From assembly GCF_902459535.1 (NCBI RefSeq), contig NZ_LR699553.1, positions 4,402,001 to 4,466,000 of the forward strand: a stretch of DNA of 64,000 nucleotides. The letters are read 5' to 3'. Both the position numbers and the translations under genes were made by a program. Below the pieces are notes generated by a model, which saw nothing but the letters and a program-made list of their open reading frames with translations, ran no database searches and had not been told where the DNA came from. How positions within the stretch are numbered: position 1 is the first letter of the stretch; every line of letters begins with the position of its first letter. Below are positions 8,900-17,227 of this stretch, one piece after another. This DNA comes from Paraburkholderia dioscoreae. Its GTDB lineage: Bacteria; Pseudomonadota; Gammaproteobacteria; Burkholderiales; Burkholderiaceae.

Positions 8900-8916
8900 A
8901 TGCACGATTATTGCAT
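8900..8916. promoter_or_regulatory. Candidate Lrp-type operator
   Basis: ATGCA...TGCAT (8900-8904 and 8912-8916) is an inverted repeat in an AT-rich stretch of the lrp-phhA divergent region. Lrp-family sites are loosely conserved AT-rich palindromes, so this is plausible but unproven. Confidence 0.35.
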
Positions 8917-9015
8917 AACTGAGCGACGGAACGCTGTCTTTGCGCCCTTTCCGCATACGCACCGCTCTACACTTGCATCACCGATTCACCTGCCGTCGCC
9001 GTCGAGCGCTGCATC

Positions 9016-9906
9016 ATGTCCATCGCCAATACCGCCAAACTGAAAGAGCAATTCGACGCCGGACTCGAAACCCGCGCCGATTTCACCATCGACCAACCGA
9101 CCGAACGCTACGGCGCGGTCGACCACGCGGTATGGCAACAGCTTTACGCGCGCCAGACGGCGCTGCTCAAAGGGCGCGTCTGTGACGAGTTTCTCGCGGG
9201 TGTCGAATGCATCGGCATGCCGGCCGACCGCGTACCCACTTTCGACGAAATCAATGCGAAGCTCACGCCCGCCACCGGCTGGCAGATAGTCGCCGTGCCC
9301 GGCCTCGTGCCGGACCAGGTGTTCTTCGAGCATCTGGCGAATCGCCGTTTTCCCGTGACCTGGTGGATGCGCCGGCCGGATCAACTCGATTATTTGCAGG
9401 AGCCGGATTGTTTTCACGATCTGTTCGGCCACGTGCCGCTGCTGATCAACCCGGTTTTCGCCGACTACATGCACGCGTATGGCCGCGCCGCGCTCGCCGC
9501 CAACGACGCCGGCGCGCTGCCGCTGCTCGCGCGGCTCTACTGGTACACGGTGGAGTTCGGCCTGATCCGCGACACGGCAAGTCCGAACGGCGTGAGGATC
9601 TATGGCGCGGGAATCGTGTCGAGCAAGGGGGAAACGCTCTACAGCCAGCAAAGCGCCGCGCCGAACCGCCTTGGCTTCGACCTCGAACGCGTGATGCGCA
9701 CCCGCTACCGCATCGACACGTTCCAGAAGACCTACTTCGTGATCGACGACTTCGCGCAACTGTTCAACGTGGCGCAAACCGATTTCGCGCCGCTGCTGGC
9801 AAGGCTGGCAGCCGAACCGGCGTTCGCGGCCGGCGACGTCCTCGAACACGATCGCGTCATGACACGCGGGTCGCGCGAAGGCTGGCTGGCAAACGGCGAT
9901 ATCTGA
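9016..9906 (+). CDS. phhA: Phenylalanine 4-monooxygenase
   Basis: This 296-aa enzyme hydroxylates phenylalanine to tyrosine using tetrahydropterin, O2 and non-heme iron. The iron ligands are visible as His134 and His139 in FHDLFGH and Glu180 in WYTVEFGLI, at nearly the numbering of the monomeric bacterial enzymes. The length fits the bacterial catalytic core without the eukaryotic regulatory domain. phhB follows 104 bp downstream and would recycle the pterin cofactor. A divergent Lrp-type regulator lies upstream. Confidence 0.96.
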   Translation: MSIANTAKLKEQFDAGLETRADFTIDQPTERYGAVDHAVWQQLYARQTALLKGRVCDEFLAGVECIGMPADRVPTFDEINAKLTPATGWQIVAVPGLVPDQVFFEHLANRRFPVTWWMRRPDQLDYLQEPDCFHDLFGHVPLLINPVFADYMHAYGRAALAANDAGALPLLARLYWYTVEFGLIRDTASPNGVRIYGAGIVSSKGETLYSQQSAAPNRLGFDLERVMRTRYRIDTFQKTYFVIDDFAQLFNVAQTDFAPLLARLAAEPAFAAGDVLEHDRVMTRGSREGWLANGDI

Positions 9907-10010
9907 CAGGCGACGCCGGGCAGGTCGGCAGCGGGCGGGCTGCATCCGTGAAAAAATAGCGGATGCGCACGCCCACTGGCGTGCCCGTCCAGATCCAACG
10001 AGGTAGCACC

Positions 10011-10301
10011 ATGATTCATAAACTGACTTCAGAAGAACGCGCCACCCAGATCGCCGCGCTGCACGGCTGGCAAGCCGCGACGGGCCGCGACGCAATCCAG
10101 CGCCAGTTCAAATTCGCCGACTTCAACGAGGCCTTCGGCTTCATGACGCGCGTCGCAATCAAGGCGCAGGAAATGGATCACCATCCGGAATGGTTCAACG
10201 TGTACGACAAGGTGGAAATCACGCTTTCCACGCATGAGGCCAACGGCGTGACCGAGCGGGACATCAGACTGGCCGCGTTTATTGACAGTATTACGGCGTA
10301 A
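10011..10301 (+). CDS. phhB: Pterin-4a-carbinolamine dehydratase
   Basis: This 96-aa protein dehydrates 4a-hydroxytetrahydrobiopterin formed by PhhA, allowing cofactor regeneration. The family motif is present as MDHHPEWFNVYDKVEITLST, which includes the catalytic histidines. I chose the ATG at 10011 because it is preceded by ACGAGGTAGCACC; an in-frame start at 9963 would add residues unlike the family. Its position after phhA supports a phhAB operon. Confidence 0.95.
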   Translation: MIHKLTSEERATQIAALHGWQAATGRDAIQRQFKFADFNEAFGFMTRVAIKAQEMDHHPEWFNVYDKVEITLSTHEANGVTERDIRLAAFIDSITA

Positions 10302-10405
10302 TACAGACGGCCAGATGCATTTCAGGCGTGTTTATGGCCGAACATCGAATAATCGGGCTGCCGTGAAAGGGCATTGCAGGTAATCCCCTGTGCAAACCTT
10401 CAGTT

Positions 10406-10630
10406 CTACAGGCTATTCTTAAGGTGCACGTAAGAATCCCACGCGAGCTTCGCAACCGCATCCAAACGATCCGGTGATAGCGTGTGCTGACGCTGTACAA
10501 TCATCAGCGCATACGGCTTGGAGAGCGCGCTTGCCTCCTTGCACAGAACGAGTTCGTCGCCGCTCGAAGGTGAGCGGGCGCGCCAGAAGTTGATTGCGGC
10601 TTCCAGTTCGTGAATGCTTATCTCGGACAT
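10406..10630 (-). CDS. DUF3717 family protein
   Basis: This 74-aa protein begins MSEISIHELEAAINFWR and continues ALCK/KPYALMIVQRQHTLS-like segments characteristic of the uncharacterised DUF3717 family of Burkholderiales. The ATG at 10630 is preferred because the upstream in-frame extension to 10798 has low-complexity, shadow-like composition. It is convergent with phhB and divergent from the response regulator at 10871. Function is unknown. Confidence 0.65.
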   Translation of the reverse strand: MSEISIHELEAAINFWRARSPSSGDELVLCKEASALSKPYALMIVQRQHTLSPDRLDAVAKLAWDSYVHLKNSL

Positions 10631-10870
10631 GACTTCGTGATCGCTCGCAAGAAAACGCCGGGCCTTCTCAAAGTTTTCTTGCCCTTTCGGGGGATTGGCG
10701 CGATGCGACAGGTCTGGGGGCGCTGAGTAGGCGCTTCGAGGCCGCTCGATGCCTGCTTCGTGGCCGCTTCGTGTCAGTTCGGTACGGCCGCGCCGCACGC
10801 TGCCTGTGCAGCAGGCGCCCCGGCGAACCGCTTGCCCAAACGCCTAACCCATTGTACTTGAGCGAAATCC

Positions 10871-11557
10871 ATGCGACTCCTTCTGATCGAAGATGACCGC
10901 CCCATCGCACGCGGCATCCAAAGCAGTCTCGAACAAGCCGGCTTCACCGTCGACATGGTCCATGACGGCATTTTCGCCGAACAGGCCCTGACGCAAAATC
11001 GCCACGAACTGGTGATCCTCGATCTGGGCCTGCCCGGCATCGACGGCATGACGCTGCTCTCGCGCTTTCGTCAGAGCAATCGTCACACGCCGGTGATCAT
11101 CCTCACCGCGCGCGACGAGCTGAACGACCGCGTGCAAGGTCTGAATTCCGGCGCCGACGACTACATGCTGAAGCCGTTCGAACCCACCGAACTCGAAGCG
11201 CGCATTCGCGCGGTGATGCGCCGCAGCGGTCCGCACGGCGACATGCCGCGTCCGGAAGTGTCGCTGGGCGGTGTGCGCCTGTCGGGCGTCGATCGCCGCA
11301 TTTTCAACGACGACAAGCCGCTCGAGCTCTCGCCGCGTGAATTCGCGGTGCTCGAAATGCTGCTGCTGCGTCATGGCCGCGTGGTCAGCAAGGCGCAACT
11401 GCAAGACCATCTGACGCATTTCGGCGGCGATCTCGGCGACACCGCGATCGAAGTCTACGTGCACCGGGTCCGTAAAAAGCTGGAAAGCTGCCGTGTCGAG
11501 ATCGTCACGGTGCGTGGCTTCGGTTACCTGTTGCAGGAAATCCGCCAGGCCGCATAA
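10871..11557 (+). CDS. OmpR/PhoB-type response regulator
   Basis: This 228-aa two-component regulator has a receiver domain with acidic residues E7/D8/D9, phospho-acceptor Asp51, Thr79 and Lys101 (LKPF). It ends in a winged-helix trans_reg_C domain (IEVYVHRVRKKLE...VRGFGYLL). It resembles the TctD/QseB group. The partner kinase gene starts 156 bp downstream on the same strand. No transporter or other target gene is adjacent, so the controlled regulon is unknown. Confidence 0.92.
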   Translation: MRLLLIEDDRPIARGIQSSLEQAGFTVDMVHDGIFAEQALTQNRHELVILDLGLPGIDGMTLLSRFRQSNRHTPVIILTARDELNDRVQGLNSGADDYMLKPFEPTELEARIRAVMRRSGPHGDMPRPEVSLGGVRLSGVDRRIFNDDKPLELSPREFAVLEMLLLRHGRVVSKAQLQDHLTHFGGDLGDTAIEVYVHRVRKKLESCRVEIVTVRGFGYLLQEIRQAA

Positions 11558-11713
11558 TCGTCATGAAGGCTGCGAGTCCCATCGCGGCTTGACGGCGCCG
11601 GGCCGGCGCCGCGCACTCGTTGCGCAAGTCGCCGGCATCCGGCGAAACTTTGCGGTGCTTGCGCCGTTGCCCTTCGGTGCTTGCGCCGTGGCCCTTTTCC
11701 CGCGCGTTCGATC

Positions 11714-13216
11714 ATGCCCCAGCCGGCCGCCAATAGTCTGCGCCGCACGCTGCTGCGGCGCCTCGCCGCTCCCCTTTCGCTGCTCGCGCTGATGAGCGGC
11801 CTGATCGCTTACTGGCTAGCGTGGCAGTACACGCAGCACGTGGTCGACCGTTCGCTCGCCGATCTCGCCACCGCGATCTCCAAACAGATCCAGATTGCCG
11901 GTCCGAACGCCAAAGTCACCGTGCCGCCGCTCGCGCAAGCCATGTTCTCGGATCCTGTGGAGCACCTCGTCTACCGGATCAGCAACGGCGAAACCGAAAT
12001 TGCCGGCGACCACAATCTTCCGCTGCAAGGCACGAGCGTGCGGCGCATGCATTACGCGTACGTATTCGAAACGCAGCATCAAGGCGTGACGGTGCGCGTG
12101 GCGCAGGTGCGGGTCGATCAGCCGACCGGAAATCCGATCGTCGTCGAGGTGGGCCAGCCGGTACACCACCGGTTTCGTATCGCCGCCGAGTTTCTGGTCG
12201 CGATCATGATGCCGCTGCTGTTGCTGCTGCTGGCGGGCTGGGTGATCGTGTGGCGCGTGGTCAATCAGCAGCTCAATCCGCTGACCGATCTCGCGGACTC
12301 GCTGAACCGGCAAACCCACACGTCGCTCGAACCGGTCGATGAAACCTACGTACCGGTCGAAATCCGGCCGCTGACCGGCGCGCTGAACGCATTGCTCGGC
12401 CGTCTGAAAACGGCGCTCGACGGCCAGCGCAAATTTATCGCCGACGCCGCGCACCAGCTGCGCACGCCGCTCACCGCTGTCAAGCTGCATGCGGAACAGG
12501 CGGCCGTTGCACGCGACCCGCAGCAAACGCTGGCCGCGGTGCGTGAGCTACGCGCCGCAGCCGACCGAGCCGTGCGGCTGTCGAATCAACTGCTTTCGCT
12601 CGCGCGCGCCGAGCCGGGAGAACAGGCGGCTCGCTTCGTCAACGTCGACATGGCCGCGCTTGCGTTCGATACCGGTGCGGAATGGGTGCCGCGTGCATTG
12701 ACGTTCCACGTCGACCTCGGTTTCCAGCGTCTGGATGATCCGAGCAACGGCCATCCTTTGATGGCGCGCGGCAATCCCGTGCTGCTGCACGAAGTGATCG
12801 CCAATCTGCTGGATAACGCGCTGAAGTATGTGCCGCCGTCGCGCTTCGATGGCGGCCGCATTACGGTGACGGTGTCGCAAACGGTGATCGACGAAATCCG
12901 CATGGCGGAGATCGTCGTTGAAGATAACGGGCCGGGCGTACCGCACAATCAGCAGGCCGATCTCTTCAAACGGTTTTTCCGCGGCGACGGCCAGAGCGAT
13001 GCGGGCGTGGATAGCGGCGCCGGTCTCGGCCTCGCGATCGTTCACGACATCATGGTGCTGCATCACGGCAGCGTGCACTACGAAGACGCACCGGAAGGCG
13101 GCGCACGTTTCATCGTGCGGATTCCGCTCGTGCCGATCAGTGTGCTGACCGCGGTAGAACCCGAACCACGGCGGCCGGTAAAAAAATCGGCGCACTCGGC
13201 GCCGATGGATATCTGA
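11714..13216 (+). CDS. Sensor histidine kinase (TctE-like)
   Basis: This 500-aa inner-membrane kinase has a first membrane segment near residues 18-40, a periplasmic 2CSK_N-like sensor region of about 125 residues, a second membrane segment near 165-188, and a HAMP linker. The HisKA box is FIADAAHQLRTPLTAV and the ATPase has boxes NLLDNALKY, VEDNGPGVP and GAGLGLAIV. I chose the ATG at 11714 (MPQPAANSLRR); no strong ribosome site is visible and an in-frame start at 11681 cannot be excluded. It phosphorylates the upstream response regulator by inference from pairing. Confidence 0.9.
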   Translation: MPQPAANSLRRTLLRRLAAPLSLLALMSGLIAYWLAWQYTQHVVDRSLADLATAISKQIQIAGPNAKVTVPPLAQAMFSDPVEHLVYRISNGETEIAGDHNLPLQGTSVRRMHYAYVFETQHQGVTVRVAQVRVDQPTGNPIVVEVGQPVHHRFRIAAEFLVAIMMPLLLLLLAGWVIVWRVVNQQLNPLTDLADSLNRQTHTSLEPVDETYVPVEIRPLTGALNALLGRLKTALDGQRKFIADAAHQLRTPLTAVKLHAEQAAVARDPQQTLAAVRELRAAADRAVRLSNQLLSLARAEPGEQAARFVNVDMAALAFDTGAEWVPRALTFHVDLGFQRLDDPSNGHPLMARGNPVLLHEVIANLLDNALKYVPPSRFDGGRITVTVSQTVIDEIRMAEIVVEDNGPGVPHNQQADLFKRFFRGDGQSDAGVDSGAGLGLAIVHDIMVLHHGSVHYEDAPEGGARFIVRIPLVPISVLTAVEPEPRRPVKKSAHSAPMDI

Positions 13217-13233
13217 CGGTGCAGATAATCGAC

Positions 13234-13277
13234 GGGCTGCCTCGCGCGTTCACCAACGCGATCGACGCAGGCAGCCC
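13234..13277. terminator. Nested inverted repeat between convergent genes
   Basis: GGGCTGCCT (13234-13242) and AGGCAGCCC (13269-13277) are perfect 9-bp arms. An inner pair CGCGTT/AACGCG (13245-13250, 13255-13260) is nested within. It fills the 66 bp between the kinase stop and the SET gene stop, so a bidirectional terminator is likely, although neither side has a clear T-run. Confidence 0.5.
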
Positions 13278-13282
13278 GCATC

Positions 13283-13807
13283 TCATTTCTTCTTCGCTTT
13301 CTTCACCGTCGTCCCGGCCTTTTTCGCCGACTTCCCGGACTTGCCCGCGCTCTTCTCTTTCTCCGGCGGCGCCAGCATCGTGCCGCGGCACTTGCGCGCG
13401 CCGCAACGGCATTCATATTCCTTCTTGAGCTTCTTGGTCTGACGCGCGTCGATCACGAGGCCGTAGTCGTAAAAGACTTCCTCACCCTCGGCGATATCGC
13501 GCAACGCGTGCACGTACACGTGACCGTCGATCTCTTCGGCTTCACAGTTCGGCGCGCAGGAATGGTTGATCCAGCGCGCGCTATTGCCGTTCACTTTGCC
13601 GTCGATCACCTTGCCGCTGTCGAGCGCGAAATAGAACGTGTGATTCGGTTCCGCCGGATTGTGCGGATGACGGCGCAACGCTTCTTTCCAAGAGATCCGC
13701 TCGCCCTTGTATTCGATCAGCCGCTCGCCGGCCGCAATCGGTTCGAGGGCAAACACGCCTTTGCCGTGCACACCCGAACGGCGCACGGCGATCCTGCGTG
13801 AACTCAT
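13283..13807 (-). CDS. SET-domain protein-lysine methyltransferase with basic tail
   Basis: This 174-aa protein is one SET domain plus post-SET motif and tail. Residues 81-84 are the SAM-binding NHSC motif (WINHSCAPNCE), Tyr113/Tyr115 lie in FYDYG, and Cys133, Cys135 and Cys140 (CRCGARKC) make the post-SET zinc site with Cys84. From residue 150 on, the protein is a lysine/alanine/serine-rich tail resembling histone H1-type or AlgP-type tails. Bacterial SET proteins methylate chromatin-like or ribosomal proteins; the target here is unknown. It stands alone on the minus strand, convergent with the kinase. No secretion signal is visible. Confidence 0.85.
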   Translation of the reverse strand: MSSRRIAVRRSGVHGKGVFALEPIAAGERLIEYKGERISWKEALRRHPHNPAEPNHTFYFALDSGKVIDGKVNGNSARWINHSCAPNCEAEEIDGHVYVHALRDIAEGEEVFYDYGLVIDARQTKKLKKEYECRCGARKCRGTMLAPPEKEKSAGKSGKSAKKAGTTVKKAKKK

Positions 13808-14025
13808 TGAATGAATCCTTGTGAAGAACTTTGGGGTGAAGATCGGCAGCCGCCAGAAATGCCCGCGTCTGACGCGCCGCTTTTTCTGACGCGCATAGCA
13901 AACGCGGCGCCTTGCGAGCGCCGCGTCGACCTGCGACGCTCATGCGCCACAACCGGCATCGTACACGCTCAAGACGGCTTCGTTCAACCGTCAAAAAGAC
14001 GCGCACCCAGCATGGGCTGCCAATT

Positions 14026-15138
14026 TCACCGTTGTCCGAACGAAATGTCGCCGAACAGTGCCTTTTGCTCGCGCGGCTGCGAGCGCCAGTACTGCGGCGG
14101 TGCTTCGACCGTCGCGCCAAGTTGCGCCGCGGCATGCCACGGCCAACGCGGGTTGTATAGCAACGCGCGGGCCAACGCGATCAGATCGGCGTCGCCGGCT
14201 TCGATCAGTTGCTCGGCGTGCAACGGGTCCGTGATCAGGCCCACGCCGATGGTAGTGAGGCCTGTGGCCTGTTTGACCGCCTTCGCGAACGGGATCTGAT
14301 AACCCGGTTCAAGCGGAATCTTCTGCAATGGCGAGACGCCGCCCGACGACACGTCGATCCAGTCGCAGCCGCGCTTTTTCAACTCCTGCGCGAACGCGAT
14401 CGTATCTGCGAGCGTCCAGCCGCCTTCGACCCAGTCGGTTGCCGACACACGTACGCCGACGGGTTTGTCGGCGGGAAATGCGGCACGCACGATATCGAAG
14501 ATTTCAAGCGGAAAGCGCATGCGGTTTTCGAGCGAGCCGCCGTATTCGTCGTCGCGTTGATTGGCGATCGGCGAGAGGAACTGATGCAGCAGATAGCCGT
14601 GTGCCGCGTGCACTTCCAGTCCGTCGATGCCGAGCCGTGCGGCACGCCGCGCCGACGCCGCGAATGCTTCGCGGATCCGGTTCAACGCAGGTAGGTCCAG
14701 CGCCAAGGGCGGCTCTTCGCCCGCTTTATGCGGCAACGCGGACGGTGCGTGCGGCAGCCACCCGCCTTGCGATACCGGAATCAGTTGGCCGCCTTCCCAA
14801 GGCACGTGGCTCGACGCCTTGCGCCCGGCGTGCGACAACTGCATCGTGACCTTGATGTGCGAATGCTTGCGGATAGCGGCGAGCACAGGCTTGAGCGCGG
14901 CTTCGGTGACGTCGTCCCACAGGCCGAGATCGCCGGGGGTGATACGTCCGTCCGGCTCGACTGCGGTTGCCTCGATGCACAGCATACCGGCACCGGATAA
15001 CGCCATGCTACCGAGATGGATCATGTGCCACGCCGTTGCCTCACCGCGATCCGCGGAATACTGGCACATGGGCGACACGACGATACGATTGGGAAGTGTC
15101 ACGCTACGCAGCGTGAGCGGAGAAAAAAGCGCGCTCAT
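14026..15138 (-). CDS. NADH:flavin oxidoreductase, old yellow enzyme family (NamA/YqjM-like)
   Basis: This 370-aa FMN enzyme reduces activated alkenes or nitro compounds. It starts MSALFSPLTLRSVTLPNRIVVSPMCQYSA, typical of YqjM-class OYEs. It has the substrate-site histidine in QLSHAGRKAS, the HAAHGYLLHQFLSP phosphate/active-site region and the C-terminal FMN-phosphate segment ARALLYNPRWPWHAA. It precedes the SET gene on the same strand but is separated by 218 bp, so co-transcription is uncertain. Confidence 0.93.
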   Translation of the reverse strand: MSALFSPLTLRSVTLPNRIVVSPMCQYSADRGEATAWHMIHLGSMALSGAGMLCIEATAVEPDGRITPGDLGLWDDVTEAALKPVLAAIRKHSHIKVTMQLSHAGRKASSHVPWEGGQLIPVSQGGWLPHAPSALPHKAGEEPPLALDLPALNRIREAFAASARRAARLGIDGLEVHAAHGYLLHQFLSPIANQRDDEYGGSLENRMRFPLEIFDIVRAAFPADKPVGVRVSATDWVEGGWTLADTIAFAQELKKRGCDWIDVSSGGVSPLQKIPLEPGYQIPFAKAVKQATGLTTIGVGLITDPLHAEQLIEAGDADLIALARALLYNPRWPWHAAAQLGATVEAPPQYWRSQPREQKALFGDISFGQR

Positions 15139-15210
15139 GGATCAGGCCCAGTAAAAACCCAAGAGCGATCGAGCATAGCACCGCAAATAATTTACTGCTG
15201 GCACGCGCCT

Positions 15211-15924
15211 TCAGGCTTTCGCCTCGACCTGATCGAGCCATTCGCCGAACATCCGGCGCGCGGCGGCTTCGAGCGCGGGACCGAATTGCGCGGTCTCGGA
15301 CCGCAATTGGCGCGCGTCGATACCGTGGCCCGCAAGCTCACCGGCGTTGCCGATCAGCCAGGGTTCGAAGCGGTCGGTGCGGATCTCCGGATGACACTGC
15401 AGCCCCAGCACATGGCCGCCCCAGGCGAACGCCTGGTTTTCGCATGCCGGCGTCGACGCAAGACGCGTGGCGTTGTCAGGCAGATCGAAGGTATCGCCGT
15501 GCCAGTGCAGCATGGAGGTCTGCGAGCCGTCCAGATGGCGCACCGGCGAAGCGCGGCCGGCGTCGGTCAGCGTGAGGGGTGTCCAACCGAGTTCAGTGCG
15601 ACCAGCGGGATAGACGCGGGCACCGAGCGCGCGCGCAATCAACTGGGCGCCAAGACAGATGCCGAGTGTCGGCAAACCGGCCGCGATGCGCTTCTCGATC
15701 ATGGAGAGCAACGGCACGAGCGTCGGGTAAAGCGCGTCGTCGGTTGCGTTGATCGGGCCGCCCAATACCACCATCAACGATGCGGCGACGGGGTTCGGCG
15801 CCTCGATGCGGGCAAAGCCGACATCGAGATAACGGACCGGGCGCCCGCGCTCGCCGAGCACCAGCTCAAGACTGCCCAGATCCTCGAAGTGCACGTGGCG
15901 AATGGCCAGAACTTCGTGATTCAT
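15211..15924 (-). CDS. Class I glutamine amidotransferase
   Basis: This 237-aa protein belongs to the stand-alone GMP-synthase-glutaminase-like family. The nucleophile Cys90 is in LGICLGAQ, and His178 and Glu180 are in QCHPE, completing the catalytic triad. Such proteins hydrolyse glutamine or gamma-glutamyl compounds and are usually of unassigned substrate. It lies upstream of the OYE gene with a 72-bp gap in the same direction. Confidence 0.9.
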   Translation of the reverse strand: MNHEVLAIRHVHFEDLGSLELVLGERGRPVRYLDVGFARIEAPNPVAASLMVVLGGPINATDDALYPTLVPLLSMIEKRIAAGLPTLGICLGAQLIARALGARVYPAGRTELGWTPLTLTDAGRASPVRHLDGSQTSMLHWHGDTFDLPDNATRLASTPACENQAFAWGGHVLGLQCHPEIRTDRFEPWLIGNAGELAGHGIDARQLRSETAQFGPALEAAARRMFGEWLDQVEAKA

Positions 15925-16051
15925 CGGCCTGTCCCACCTTCACGTTGACTAAAGACTTGCCGCCATGCGGCGCCGACCGGCTCACTGGCGGCATGTGCCG
16001 CCCGCCGGAGCCGGCCTGGCAGTGTAGCGGATTGTCCCGGAAGAAACCGCC

Positions 16052-16690
16052 TTATTGGGCGAAGATCTTCCAGGTCTTCTTCTGGGTGGCAACGTCGGCA
16101 GTCTCATACACCGAGCAATCCAGGCGCAGGTCCGTATCCGACATCTTCAGATCGAGCAACGCGCAATGATGCGGGGTCTTCTTCGGGTTCTTGCTCGGCT
16201 CGAAGTGCGTGCAGCTCAGACACATGCGGTGCGGCGGAATCGTGCCTTGCGCTTCCAGCTGATGAACGGTCTTGAGCAGCGTGCGATAGAACACGGACTG
16301 TTCCTCGTCACGCAACGTGCCGACCGCTTTGGCCAGAAAGTCCGGCCACTGCGCAGCGCGCTTTGCAGCCGTGCGGCCGCGTGCCGTCAGGCGGACCGCG
16401 AGGGCGCGGCCGTCATCGAGGGCACGGCGCTTTTCGACCAGACCTTTGGTCTCGAGCGTGCTGACTGCGTCACTGGTCGTCGCGGCGGTAAGGGCCGTTT
16501 CACGGGCAATTTCGCCGAGACGCATCGGGCCTTTGCGCTGCATCAACAAAACCAGAATTTCGCCTTGAGTCGGTGTCAGGCCAGCGCCTTCCGCCCATTC
16601 CCAAGCCTGGCTTCGCATTGCCGTGCTCAATCGCAATAGGCTGTGGGTCACCCGCCCGGTCGCCTGTTCTCCGTATACGCCTTCGCTCAT
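16052..16690 (-). CDS. MarR-family regulator with C-terminal cysteine cluster
   Basis: This 212-aa regulator has a MarR winged helix over residues 20-140 (LGEIARETALTAATTSDAVSTLE, then the KRRALDDGRALAVRLTARG wing). The unusual part is residues 157-192, with Cys157, Cys160, Cys176 and Cys192 and His162, His174 and His175. This could bind zinc or an iron-sulphur cluster, or act as a thiol switch. The protein is about 60 residues longer than typical MarR proteins. It lies next to the DnaA-box region and is the last minus-strand gene before it. Confidence 0.88.
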   Translation of the reverse strand: MSEGVYGEQATGRVTHSLLRLSTAMRSQAWEWAEGAGLTPTQGEILVLLMQRKGPMRLGEIARETALTAATTSDAVSTLETKGLVEKRRALDDGRALAVRLTARGRTAAKRAAQWPDFLAKAVGTLRDEEQSVFYRTLLKTVHQLEAQGTIPPHRMCLSCTHFEPSKNPKKTPHHCALLDLKMSDTDLRLDCSVYETADVATQKKTWKIFAQ

Positions 16691-16885
16691 AATCTTCGAT
16701 TGGTTTATTTACAGCTTTCGTACGATGCCGGCGAACCGTTCGCCGACCGCGCCCGTAGCCTGTGTGGGGTAGCCTCGCCCAACCGCGGACAAGACGGTTT
16801 TCAACTATCTCAAAAATTTACCGCCTTGCAAGGCAAAGCAGCGAAAACGACATTCTATGCGAGAGCGGCGAATCGTACAGCTAAC

Positions 16886-17109
16886 TTATCCAAAGCAAGC
16901 TGTGGATAACCCGGGGAAAACGCAGGGACAGCCTGTGTGCCGATTCTTGATAAGCGGCGAAGCCGGCTTGGCCGGCCCGAAGTTGTCCTCGTATACCGGC
17001 CTCGACGCACCCTCGATCAGCCTGGTTATGGTTTACGCAGCGCATTGACTTTGCAGGGAATTATTCAGTTGTCCACAGGCCGGGGCAATGCTTGTTAACT
17101 ACTACTACG
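16886..17109 (+). other. DnaA-box cluster A (origin-like module)
   Basis: The module has four parts. An inverted DnaA-box pair comes first: TTATCCAAA (16886-16894, one mismatch to TTATCCACA) facing TGTGGATAA (16901-16909, perfect) with a 6-nt spacer. A third box TTGTCCACA (17069-17077, one mismatch) is followed by a GC-rich stretch, then TTGTTAACT, then three CTA triplets (17099-17107) and an AT-rich tract (CTTTATAAAAA). This order, box then GC-rich then trinucleotide repeats, matches the basal-unwinding architecture known for bacterial origins. The 537-bp gap 16691-17227 holds no gene. The same arrangement recurs inverted at 20281-20520. Confidence 0.6.
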
Positions 17110-17168
17110 TCTGTATACGTCAACTTTATAAAAACCTTGGACATGCCGAGCTGGAAATTAATTTATTG

Positions 17169-17190
17169 AAAAAAACCCGCTCGAGGCGGG
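17169..17190 (-). terminator. Intrinsic terminator of the YbdK-type ligase gene
   Basis: Read on the minus strand, CCCGC-CTCGA-GCGGG is followed by a run of seven T (17169-17175). It lies 38-59 bp past the stop codon of the gene at 17228. Confidence 0.85.
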
Positions 17191-17227
17191 CTTTCTTACG
17201 ATTTGCCGTGAGCAACCCTGTTTCCGG

